From DATLYT01 sp035574455 (GTDB lineage Bacteria > Bacteroidota > Ignavibacteria > UBA10030): a stretch of DNA of 19,280 nucleotides. Location of the stretch: contig DATLYT010000137.1 of the NCBI GenBank assembly GCA_035574455.1, forward strand, positions 1 through 19,280, given 5' to 3'. Positions 14,216 to 19,280 of the stretch are shown one piece after another (position 1 is the first letter of the stretch; each line of letters opens with the position of its first letter). Below the pieces are notes generated by a model. It was not told the DNA's origin. It worked only from the letters and a program-made list of their open reading frames with translations, and ran no database searches. Position numbers and translations under genes: made by a program.

Positions 14216-15103
14216 ATGTCTAACTACTACCGCCCATCTATGTTTGGAGGGTTCTCGTTTTTCCCTCCCGTCATCAAGCTGTTGATGATTCTCAACGCAA
14301 TGGTGTTTCTCACCGTCACGATCCTCGGCAATTTCACCATCGGTGGCTATCCGCTGTATGAGTTCTTCCATTATTATTTTGGCTTGATGCCGATCGGGTA
14401 CGGTTTCTATCCCTGGCAGCTCATCACGTACCAATTCATGCATGCGGATTTCTGGCATCTGTTCTTCAACATGGTGTTCGGCCTGTGGATGTTCGGGATG
14501 GAGATCGAGCATCTCTGGGGTTCGCGCAAGTTCTTGTATTTTTATCTGATGTGTGGCGTCGCAGCGGGATTGTTCCAGCTTGCCCTCGCTCCGATTCTTG
14601 AACCATCGCAAAGCATCGCGCCGACGGTAGGCGCCTCAGGTGCAGTCTATGGAATATTGCTCGCGTTCGGCATGTTGTTCCCAGACCGCTACATCTACCT
14701 CTACTTTTTTGTACCGATCAAAGCGAAGTACTTCATTGCCGGTCTCATCCTCATCGGGGTGTTGGCCATCGGGAATGCCGGCAACGTCGCGAACCTTGCA
14801 CATTTAGGCGGGGCATTGGCCGGATATCTCTATATTCTCTATGACCAGCGCCGGCTTCCATTCGCCGAGACCTTCGAGCGATGGCGGTGGAAAATGGAAC
14901 AGCGGGCTGAGGAGAAACAACGAGAACAGAAAATCGTGGAGGCGAAGTTCTTTGATATCCGCGAGGCGCAAAAGAAAGAGGAGCGAGACGTGACACAGCA
15001 GAAAATCGATGAAATCCTGGATAAGATCAGTCGGAGCGGATATCAGAACTTGACCGAGGAGGAGAAAAAAATTCTGTTTGAGGCAAGCAAGAAGCTGAAT
15101 TGA
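14216..15103 (+). CDS. Rhomboid family intramembrane serine protease with coiled C-terminal tail
   Basis: This 295-residue inner-membrane protein is predicted to cut membrane proteins within or near their transmembrane segments. About six hydrophobic helices span residues 17-208. The rhomboid signatures are present: HADFWHLFFN with His76, His81 and Asn85; GASGA with the nucleophile Ser141; and NLAHLGG with the base His196. The C-terminal cytoplasmic tail (about 209-295) is highly charged and probably coiled (RWKMEQRAEEKQREQKIVE), ending in TEEEKKILFEASKKLN, a short motif often seen at the end of rhomboids from this part of the tree. It lies alone between pgk (112 nt) and ispG (37 nt). The upstream 112 bp hold T-runs and CAAT-rich repeats but no clear promoter. 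Confidence 0.93.
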   Translation: MSNYYRPSMFGGFSFFPPVIKLLMILNAMVFLTVTILGNFTIGGYPLYEFFHYYFGLMPIGYGFYPWQLITYQFMHADFWHLFFNMVFGLWMFGMEIEHLWGSRKFLYFYLMCGVAAGLFQLALAPILEPSQSIAPTVGASGAVYGILLAFGMLFPDRYIYLYFFVPIKAKYFIAGLILIGVLAIGNAGNVANLAHLGGALAGYLYILYDQRRLPFAETFERWRWKMEQRAEEKQREQKIVEAKFFDIREAQKKEERDVTQQKIDEILDKISRSGYQNLTEEEKKILFEASKKLN

Positions 15104-15138
15104 ACGATTGACGGATTCTTTGTATCTTTGATCAATTG
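15099..15138. repeat. Octamer series before ispG
   Basis: Five consecutive 8-nt blocks can be read: ATTGAACG, ATTGACGG, ATTCTTTG, TATCTTTG, ATCAATTG. They end two bases before the ispG ATG at 15141 and begin within the last codons of the rhomboid gene. The first two share the ATTGA core of the array upstream of uvrB. The fourth block is also the -7 box of the predicted promoter. Confidence 0.5.
15100..15130 (+). promoter_or_regulatory. Bacteroidota-type promoter of ispG
   Basis: TTGAAC (15100-15105), 17 nt, TATCTTTG (15123-15130). TATCTTTG fits the Bacteroidota -7 consensus TAnnTTTG exactly, and 20 nt separate it from the TTG. The ATG lies only 10 nt after the box, so the transcript would have almost no leader. 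The -35-side TTG overlaps the last codons of the rhomboid gene. Confidence 0.55.
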
Positions 15139-15140
15139 AT

Positions 15141-16268
15141 ATGGAAATTCTGACTCCTGAAATACACATCAACGGCTGGCAACCACACCCGACCTACAAA
15201 GTCAATATTCGGCGGAAGACGCGGCAGGTCAACGTCGGTGGTGTGAAGATCGGCGGCGATGCACCGATTTCCGTGCAGACGATGACGAAGACGAAGACGG
15301 ACGATCTTGCCGGTACGCTGGGACAAATCCGTGCTGCAGCGGAAGCCGGCTGCGACATCGTGCGAGTGACGGTGAACGACAAAGAGGCGGCTGAGGCGAT
15401 GAAAGAGATTGTGCAGCAGTCTCCTCTACCGATTGTTGCCGATATTCACTTCAACCATATTTTCGCTCTCAAAGCGATTGAAGCCGGAGTAGCCAAAGTG
15501 CGCATCAATCCGGGCAACATTGGCGCAAAAGATCGCATCCGTCAGGTGCTCACGGCGGCGAAAGATCGGGGTATTCCGATTCGCATCGGCGTAAACTCCG
15601 GTTCGCTCGAAGAGGACATTCTCGAAAAGCACGGCTATCCCACCGCAGAAGCGCTCTATGAAAGCGCTATGCGCCACGTGGGAATCTGTGAAGAGTTTGA
15701 TTTCCACGACATCGTTATTTCTGTAAAGTCCACCGACGTTAAGCTTATGATCGAAGCTTACCGTCTTGTTGCTCAGCGGACGGATATCCCGCTCCACCTC
15801 GGTGTGACGGAAGCGGGGACGACGCGCGTCGGCACCATTAAATCCGCTGTCGGTATTGGAACGCTGTTAGCCGAAGGCATTGGTGATACAATCCGTGTTT
15901 CACTCACAGACGATCCTGTGAAAGAAGTCGAGGTGGGCAAAGAAATCCTGCGCTCGCTCAGTCTCGCTTCTCGCAACATCGAACTGATCGCCTGTCCCAC
16001 GTGCGGTCGTCTCGAGGTTGATCTTTTCAGCATCATGCACCAGCTGGAAGAGAAACTCGCAGGCGTCAAGAAGCCGGTCAAGATTGCCGTGTTGGGTTGT
16101 GTGGTGAACGGCCCCGGTGAGGCGAGCGAGGCCGACATCGGCATTGCGGCGGGCAAAGGTGTGGCGATTCTGTATCGCAAGGGCGAAGTGGTGAAGCGGG
16201 TCAAGGAGGAAGACATTGTCAGCACGGTGTTGGAGGAAGTGGAGCGATTCCAGCCGGATGTGTCCTAA
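15141..16268 (+). CDS. ispG: 4-hydroxy-3-methylbut-2-en-1-yl diphosphate synthase (short form)
   Basis: IspG (GcpE) is the iron-sulfur enzyme that reduces methylerythritol cyclodiphosphate to HMBPP in the MEP isoprenoid pathway. The 375 residues include RRKTRQVNVGGVKIGGDAPISVQTMTKTKT (about 24-53), the TIM barrel with DIHFNH (101-106) and RINPGNIG (121-128), and the C-terminal [4Fe-4S] domain with Cys285 and Cys288 in CPTCGR, Cys320 and Glu327 in GCVVNGPGE. All cluster ligands are intact. The large central insert found in plant and many Bacteroidota homologues is absent. The N terminus carries about 20 extra residues. No other usable start exists, because an upstream in-frame stop (15129) and no downstream ATG leave only ATG 15141. 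A weak hairpin follows the stop. Confidence 0.97.
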   Translation: MEILTPEIHINGWQPHPTYKVNIRRKTRQVNVGGVKIGGDAPISVQTMTKTKTDDLAGTLGQIRAAAEAGCDIVRVTVNDKEAAEAMKEIVQQSPLPIVADIHFNHIFALKAIEAGVAKVRINPGNIGAKDRIRQVLTAAKDRGIPIRIGVNSGSLEEDILEKHGYPTAEALYESAMRHVGICEEFDFHDIVISVKSTDVKLMIEAYRLVAQRTDIPLHLGVTEAGTTRVGTIKSAVGIGTLLAEGIGDTIRVSLTDDPVKEVEVGKEILRSLSLASRNIELIACPTCGRLEVDLFSIMHQLEEKLAGVKKPVKIAVLGCVVNGPGEASEADIGIAAGKGVAILYRKGEVVKRVKEEDIVSTVLEEVERFQPDVS

Positions 16269-16270
16269 AG

Positions 16271-16302
16271 AAGGCGCGGAGAGATATCCTCGCCTTTGTT
16301 GT
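16271..16302 (+). terminator. Possible ispG terminator
   Basis: AAGGCG (16271-16276) and CGCCTT (16291-16296) pair, with GGA/TCC extending the stem past one mismatch to a 6-nt loop. The following TGTTGT is only moderately T-rich, so termination may be partial. Confidence 0.4.
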
Positions 16303-16305
16303 ATC

Positions 16306-16334
16306 TTGCCTTTCACTCCAACCTTCGTTACATT
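16306..16334 (+). promoter_or_regulatory. Weak predicted promoter of the YjbR-like gene
   Basis: TTGCCT (16306-16311), 17 nt, TACATT (16329-16334). Each box matches the sigma-70 consensus at about four of six bases. It lies directly after the ispG hairpin and 23 nt before the GTG start, which gives it some support. Confidence 0.3.
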
Positions 16335-16357
16335 CACCCCACCATTTTTCGTTCGAT

Positions 16358-16732
16358 GTGAATCTTCAAGACATACGCGACTATTGCCTGAAGAAGTCCG
16401 GTAAGATTACGGAGGATTTTCCCTTCGACGAAGAGGTCCTGGTGTTTCGCGTCTTCGGGAAAATTTTTTTGCTCACGAACATCAACCAGCATCCGCTGCG
16501 GCTTAATCTGAAATCCGACCCGGAGCAGGCCATCGAATGGCGTGAACTCTATGAAGTAGTTCAACCGGGTTATCACATGAATAAAAAGCATTGGAACACG
16601 ATAACGCTGGATGGCTCAATCCCGCGCCGGGTTATTCTACAGATGATTGACCATTCGTTTGAGCAGGTGGTTCAAGGGTTGAAACGTTCCGACCGATTGA
16701 AAATCCAACGATCATTAAGAACCATCAGGTAA
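16358..16732 (+). CDS. MmcQ/YjbR family protein
   Basis: This 124-residue protein has the fold family of YjbR/MmcQ, a small cytoplasmic CyaY-like alpha/beta domain linked to DNA binding by structure but without a defined role. Recognisable parts are MNLQDIRDYCLKKSGKITEDFPF at the start, VFRVFGKIFLLTNI (strands), LRLNLKSDPEQAIEWRELYEVVQPGYHMNKKHWNTITLDGSIP in the middle (the PGYHMNKKHW stretch is the family hallmark), and a C-terminal helix. It starts with GTG at 16358. No ATG is available in frame, and no ribosome-binding site is obvious. The exported hydrolase gene follows by 25 nt and is probably cotranscribed, though no functional link is apparent. Confidence 0.88.
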   Translation: MNLQDIRDYCLKKSGKITEDFPFDEEVLVFRVFGKIFLLTNINQHPLRLNLKSDPEQAIEWRELYEVVQPGYHMNKKHWNTITLDGSIPRRVILQMIDHSFEQVVQGLKRSDRLKIQRSLRTIR

Positions 16733-16757
16733 GTCCAACCACAACTCAGGAGGAGAG

Positions 16758-17660
16758 ATGATGAGGAGACATCTTCTCTTTTTTGTTGTATTCCTTGTTC
16801 TGCCAGGAGCCCTCGCCGCCCAAGAGCATGACCATTCCGCTCACATGGCGATGGAGGCAAAAACCAAACCCGCTGCGGAGCTACAGGATGATATCAACTT
16901 GCCGGCGGGAGAAGAAACAGCCAAAGCCCGCCTCGAAAAATCTCCGCGTCATGGCGAGTTTATCGATGTGAAATACGAGGGTAGTCCATATCCGCTTCGC
17001 ACATGGATTGTCTATCCGGAACGCAAGGATAAAGCGCCCGTCGTCATCGTCATTCACGAAATCTACGGACTTACGGATTGGATTCGCGCCGTAGCAGACC
17101 AACTGGCGAAGGAAGGCTTCATTGCCGTTGCCCCCGACCTCATTTCGGGCATAGGACCCGGTGGCGGCGGAACGGAGTCTGTCGCAAGTCGGGATTCTGT
17201 CGTGCGGCTCATTCGCGGACTCTCAGCCGAAGAGACCTACAAGCGATTGAATGCCGTGAGAAGCTGGGCAATTGCGTTGCCGGCATCGAATGGGAAAAGC
17301 GCGACGGTCGGTTACTGCTGGGGAGGTGCCCGGAGTTTTGGCTACGCGTGCGCACAGTCAGGATTGAATGCCGCTGTCGTTTTTTATGGTACTTCACCCG
17401 ACTCGACCGAACTCCAAAAGCTCAACGCTCCCGTACTTGGTCTGTACGGAGGCGATGATGCGCGGGTCAACGCGACAATCGAGCCGGCCGCTGCAGTAGT
17501 GAAAAAGTTGAACAAGGTCTATGAGTACGAGATCTACGAGGGTGCCGGGCATGGTTTCCTACGAGCGCAGAGCGGGCGCGAGGGAGCAAATCTTCGCGCA
17601 ACCCAACAAGCCTGGCCGCGAACGATTGCATTTTTGAGAAAGTACTTGGAAGGGAAATAA
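16758..17660 (+). CDS. Exported dienelactone hydrolase family protein
   Basis: This 300-residue alpha/beta-hydrolase begins with a signal peptide (about 1-21, cut near ALAAQE), so it should act in the periplasm or outside the cell. A short His/Met stretch (EHDHSAHMAME, 23-33) could bind metal. The hydrolase domain has IHEIYG with Glu101, GYCWGG with the nucleophile Cys187, GGDDARV with Asp234, and GHGF with His265, the Cys/Asp/His triad of dienelactone hydrolases. True dienelactone hydrolase is a cytoplasmic ring-cleavage enzyme. This exported form with a 70-residue N-terminal addition more likely cuts another ester or lactone, substrate unknown. AGGAGG sits 4 nt before ATG 16758 and 7 nt before the second ATG at 16761, which may be the true start. 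Confidence 0.9.
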   Translation: MMRRHLLFFVVFLVLPGALAAQEHDHSAHMAMEAKTKPAAELQDDINLPAGEETAKARLEKSPRHGEFIDVKYEGSPYPLRTWIVYPERKDKAPVVIVIHEIYGLTDWIRAVADQLAKEGFIAVAPDLISGIGPGGGGTESVASRDSVVRLIRGLSAEETYKRLNAVRSWAIALPASNGKSATVGYCWGGARSFGYACAQSGLNAAVVFYGTSPDSTELQKLNAPVLGLYGGDDARVNATIEPAAAVVKKLNKVYEYEIYEGAGHGFLRAQSGREGANLRATQQAWPRTIAFLRKYLEGK

Positions 17661-17676
17661 GGGTTCCTCGTGTTGC

Positions 17677-17811
17677 GCACAAGAATCCCCTTTGGCGAGG
17701 TTTGCACAAGAACCCTCATTGGAGAGGTCTACACAAGAATCCTCTTTGGCGAGGTCTGAACAAGAGCCCTCATTGGAGAGGTCTGCACAAGATTCCTCTT
17801 TGGCGAGGTCT
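17677..17811. repeat. Five 27-bp tandem repeats of two alternating types
   Basis: Units start at 17677, 17704, 17731, 17758 and 17785, each 27 bp. Units 1, 3 and 5 carry the core CTTTGGCGAGG. Units 2 and 4 carry CATTGGAGAGG. All share ACAAGA-like starts and GAGGT ends, and most contain CCTC and GAGG arms around a 6-nt loop. The alternation gives a 54-bp higher-order period, as if a two-unit block had been duplicated. There are no unique spacers, so it is not a CRISPR array. Confidence 0.8.
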
Positions 17812-17880
17812 CCGACCGAGCCATTGCCGGATCTCTCAGAACGCTGTATTTGCTCAGCTTATCTTTAACGAAAAATCTAG

Positions 17881-17941
17881 CCACAGATTTCACAGATGGA
17901 TTTTAGAAAATTAAATCTGCGAAAATCAGTGTAATCTGTGG
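17881..17941. repeat. Long CACAGAT inverted repeat upstream of the nitrilase gene
   Basis: CCACAGATT (17881-17889) pairs perfectly with AATCTGTGG (17933-17941). Pairing continues inward for seven more bases with two mismatches (CACAGAT with ATCAGTG). A T-rich tail (TTTTATTTT) follows directly and an A-rich string precedes it, so the structure could stop transcription from either side. Similar CACAGATTTCACAGAT strings recur in many environmental bacterial genomes by my recollection, which I could not check. Confidence 0.6.
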
Positions 17942-17984
17942 TTTTATTTTACGCACTGCAGCATGTATTTCTTATCACAATGAA

Positions 17985-18896
17985 ATGCGTCTCACCGTTG
18001 GCATAGCGCAATTTGCTCCGGTCGTGCTTGACCTCAAAGGCTCTATCGAGAAGGCGGTGGAGATCATCTCGATGGCGGCCAAACGAAAGGTCAAGCTCCT
18101 CGCTTTTCCCGAGACGTGGATTCCCGTCTATCCGGTCTGGGCGGATATGGGAAGCTACAGTCAGTGGGACAATAAGCAGAGTAAGAAACTCTATGCTCGT
18201 CTCCATCAGAATTCATTGGAGCTCGGGTCGGTGGAGTTCGATATGATTGCCGCTGCCTGCCGCAAGGCGAAGATGTACGTCGTGATGGGCGCGAATGAGC
18301 GGGTGGGGAAATCACTCTATAATTCTCTCTTCTTTTTCAATTTCAAAGGTGAGTTGATCGGCCATCACCGCAAACTTGTCCCAACCTTCGGCGAGCGGCT
18401 GGTGTGGGGACAGGGTGATGCCGCAGGATTGCAGACCTACGACACCCCGTGGGGTAAAGTCGGCGGTTTGATTTGCTGGGAACACTGGATGCCGCCCGCG
18501 CGACAGGTTTTGCATGAACAAGGAGAAGTAATTCATATCGCTTCCTGGCCTCATGGAAAAGAGCGCCACCAGATTGCCAGCAGACACTACGCATTTGAAG
18601 GTCGTTGCTTTGTCCTTGCTGCCGCCATGTATCTTGAGAAGAAGATGTTTCCAAGGGATTATGAACTGCGGGACGAATTGAAACAACAGCCCGAGGTGTT
18701 ACTGAACGGCGGCAGCGCCATCATCGCGCCGGATGGTACCTACGTCGTCGAGCCGGTGGAGGGGAAGCAGGCGCTCATTACCGCGGAGATCGATACGACA
18801 CGAGCAATCGAAGAAAGCGTGACGCTCGACGTTGCAGGACATTATTCGCGGCCGGATGTGTTTGAGTTGAAGGTACACCGGAAACGGATGGGGTAA
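17985..18896 (+). CDS. Nitrilase (branch 1, carbon-nitrogen hydrolase)
   Basis: This 303-residue cytoplasmic enzyme is predicted to hydrolyse an organic nitrile to the carboxylic acid and ammonia. The Glu-Lys-Cys triad is visible: Glu43 in FPETWIP, Lys130 in HHRKLVPTFGERLVWGQGD, and Cys164 in GGLICWEHWMPPARQ. The CWEH/N-xMP context and the TFGERLVWGQGDAAGL segment are typical of true nitrilases and related cyanide-acting enzymes rather than amidases. The protein is shorter than many filament-forming nitrilases (330-370) and lacks their long C-terminal tail. A cyanide hydratase or other nitrile specificity remains possible. Start ATG 17985 has no ribosome-binding site, but MRLTVGIAQFAPV is the family N terminus. 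It stands alone, bounded by the inverted repeat upstream and a strong terminator downstream. Confidence 0.92.
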   Translation: MRLTVGIAQFAPVVLDLKGSIEKAVEIISMAAKRKVKLLAFPETWIPVYPVWADMGSYSQWDNKQSKKLYARLHQNSLELGSVEFDMIAAACRKAKMYVVMGANERVGKSLYNSLFFFNFKGELIGHHRKLVPTFGERLVWGQGDAAGLQTYDTPWGKVGGLICWEHWMPPARQVLHEQGEVIHIASWPHGKERHQIASRHYAFEGRCFVLAAAMYLEKKMFPRDYELRDELKQQPEVLLNGGSAIIAPDGTYVVEPVEGKQALITAEIDTTRAIEESVTLDVAGHYSRPDVFELKVHRKRMG

Positions 18897-18945
18897 GGGA
18901 CGACAGGAGCTCATACGTTCACAGAACTTCGCGCTAAAGTATCGC

Positions 18946-18990
18946 AAGCCGTCTACAGCTTGAGGGAGATAGAGCTGGACGGCTTTTTTT
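18946..18990 (+). terminator. Strong intrinsic terminator after the nitrilase gene
   Basis: AAGCCGTC (18946-18953) pairs with GACGGCTT (18978-18985). CAGCT (18956-18960) pairs with AGCTG (18973-18977) inside it, past a 2-nt bulge, and a run of seven T follows (18984-18990). This is a textbook rho-independent terminator. Confidence 0.85.
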
Positions 18991-19013
18991 ATTCCGTGGA
19001 ACTGTTTCTTGTC

Positions 19014-19043
19014 GAGTTGGGTTTCAGGATGAAACCTGAACTC
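19014..19043 (+). promoter_or_regulatory. Leader hairpin before the last gene
   Basis: GGTTTCA (19020-19026) and TGAAACC (19030-19036) pair around a GGA loop. GAGTT (19014-19018) and AACTC (19039-19043) extend the stem past a small internal loop. It ends 19 nt before the ATG at 19063, between the nitrilase terminator and the ribosome-binding site, so it may protect or control the leader. No T-run follows. Confidence 0.5.
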
Positions 19044-19062
19044 ACTTGTGGAAAGGAAAGCC

Positions 19063-19280
19063 ATGAAAAGTTTCATCGCGGTGTTTTGGATTGTGTCGTT
19101 CATCAACATCACCTTGACAGCACAAGAGTTGTGGCGTGTCGAAGGGGGAGTCACCTTTCGCCACTTTCAACAACAGGTTAAGGCGGAAGTTGGTCAGCCG
19201 CGTGGCGATCGGTTGGTCAATGAATTCGAGCTTGGCGCATTGCTCTCTGGAACGTATCGAGTGCACGAGTATCTCTCCGT
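19063..19280 (+). CDS. Exported protein of unknown function (N-terminal part, runs off the window)
   Basis: 72 codons are readable from ATG 19063 to the window end without a stop. The product begins MKSFIAVFWIVSFINITLTAQE, a signal peptide with likely cleavage after TLTA, so it is exported. The next residues (WRVEGGVTFRHFQQ, then ELGALLSGTYRVHEYLSV) alternate hydrophobic and polar positions in the way of outer-membrane beta-barrel strands, but too little is present to name a family. AAAGGAAAG lies 2 nt before the ATG as ribosome-binding site. The gene is separated from the nitrilase by a strong terminator and has a hairpin in its leader. Confidence 0.75.
   Translation, partial: MKSFIAVFWIVSFINITLTAQELWRVEGGVTFRHFQQQVKAEVGQPRGDRLVNEFELGALLSGTYRVHEYLS

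Larger units (their letters stand above)
17661..17984. other. Repeat-rich intergenic region between hydrolase and nitrilase genes
   Basis: This 324-bp stretch holds two separate repeat structures listed below (17677-17811 and 17881-17941) with about 70 bp of plain sequence between them. A 70-codon frame from TTG 17702 crosses the tandem units and reads nine-residue repeats such as HKNPHWRGL. It has no ribosome-binding site and its second half is not repetitive, so it is not called as a gene. No clear promoter for the nitrilase was found. Confidence 0.6.

Noticed and set aside
17677..17811. CRISPR-like array
   Set aside because: The 27-bp units abut without unique spacers and no cas genes are present, so it is a plain tandem repeat.
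17702..17914. 70-codon frame with HKNPHWRGL-type nine-residue repeats
   Set aside because: TTG start, no ribosome-binding site, and the second half is non-repetitive and overlaps the CACAGAT inverted repeat. It is more likely a read-through of tandem DNA repeats than a gene.

Overview
This is a chromosomal housekeeping window of moderate GC (roughly mid-50s percent by eye) from a diderm bacterium. The best guess is the FCB group, on the Bacteroidota/Ignavibacteriota side. Hints for that are a promoter of the Bacteroidota type (TTG, about 20 nt, TAnnTTTG) in front of ispG, a small lipoprotein resembling the DUF4296 family, and short dispersed palindromes of the kind common in environmental FCB genomes. 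The IspG is the short form without the large insert usual in many Bacteroidota, so the exact phylum is left open. No tRNA, rRNA, insertion sequence, phage gene or CRISPR array was seen.

Minus strand, 6297 to 1: one tight gene run reading hrcA, grpE, dnaJ, comEA, an unknown one-membrane-segment protein, a pilM-like gene, rsmD, coaD and an aspartate aminotransferase that leaves the window. Gaps are 0 to 31 nt. A good promoter sits just upstream of hrcA and no internal terminator was seen. The run places heat-shock control and chaperones in front of DNA-uptake/type IV pilus genes and then translation and cofactor genes. dnaK is absent from it.

Plus strand, 6464 to 19280, with one minus-strand gene: carA (TTG start, no carB beside it); a minus-strand lipoprotein convergent with carA; a 151-residue protein of unknown function; uvrB; comF; the glycolytic pair gap and pgk; a rhomboid protease with a coiled C-terminal tail; ispG of the MEP isoprenoid pathway; a YjbR/MmcQ-like protein; an exported dienelactone-hydrolase-like enzyme; a nitrilase; and the start of an exported protein cut by the window end.

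The least ordinary content lies between the genes. An array of nine ATTG-like octamers runs exactly up to the uvrB start codon. Similar octamers stand before ispG, where one unit doubles as the promoter -7 box. Five 27-bp tandem repeats of two alternating types sit between the hydrolase and nitrilase genes, followed by a long CACAGAT inverted repeat. A GCCTGCC hairpin lies between gap and pgk, and a related fragment appears to encode part of the CarA tail. A hairpin also sits in the leader of the last gene. No new multi-gene defence or biosynthetic system is visible. The strongest candidates for something undescribed are the octamer arrays and the small unknown protein between comEA and pilM.
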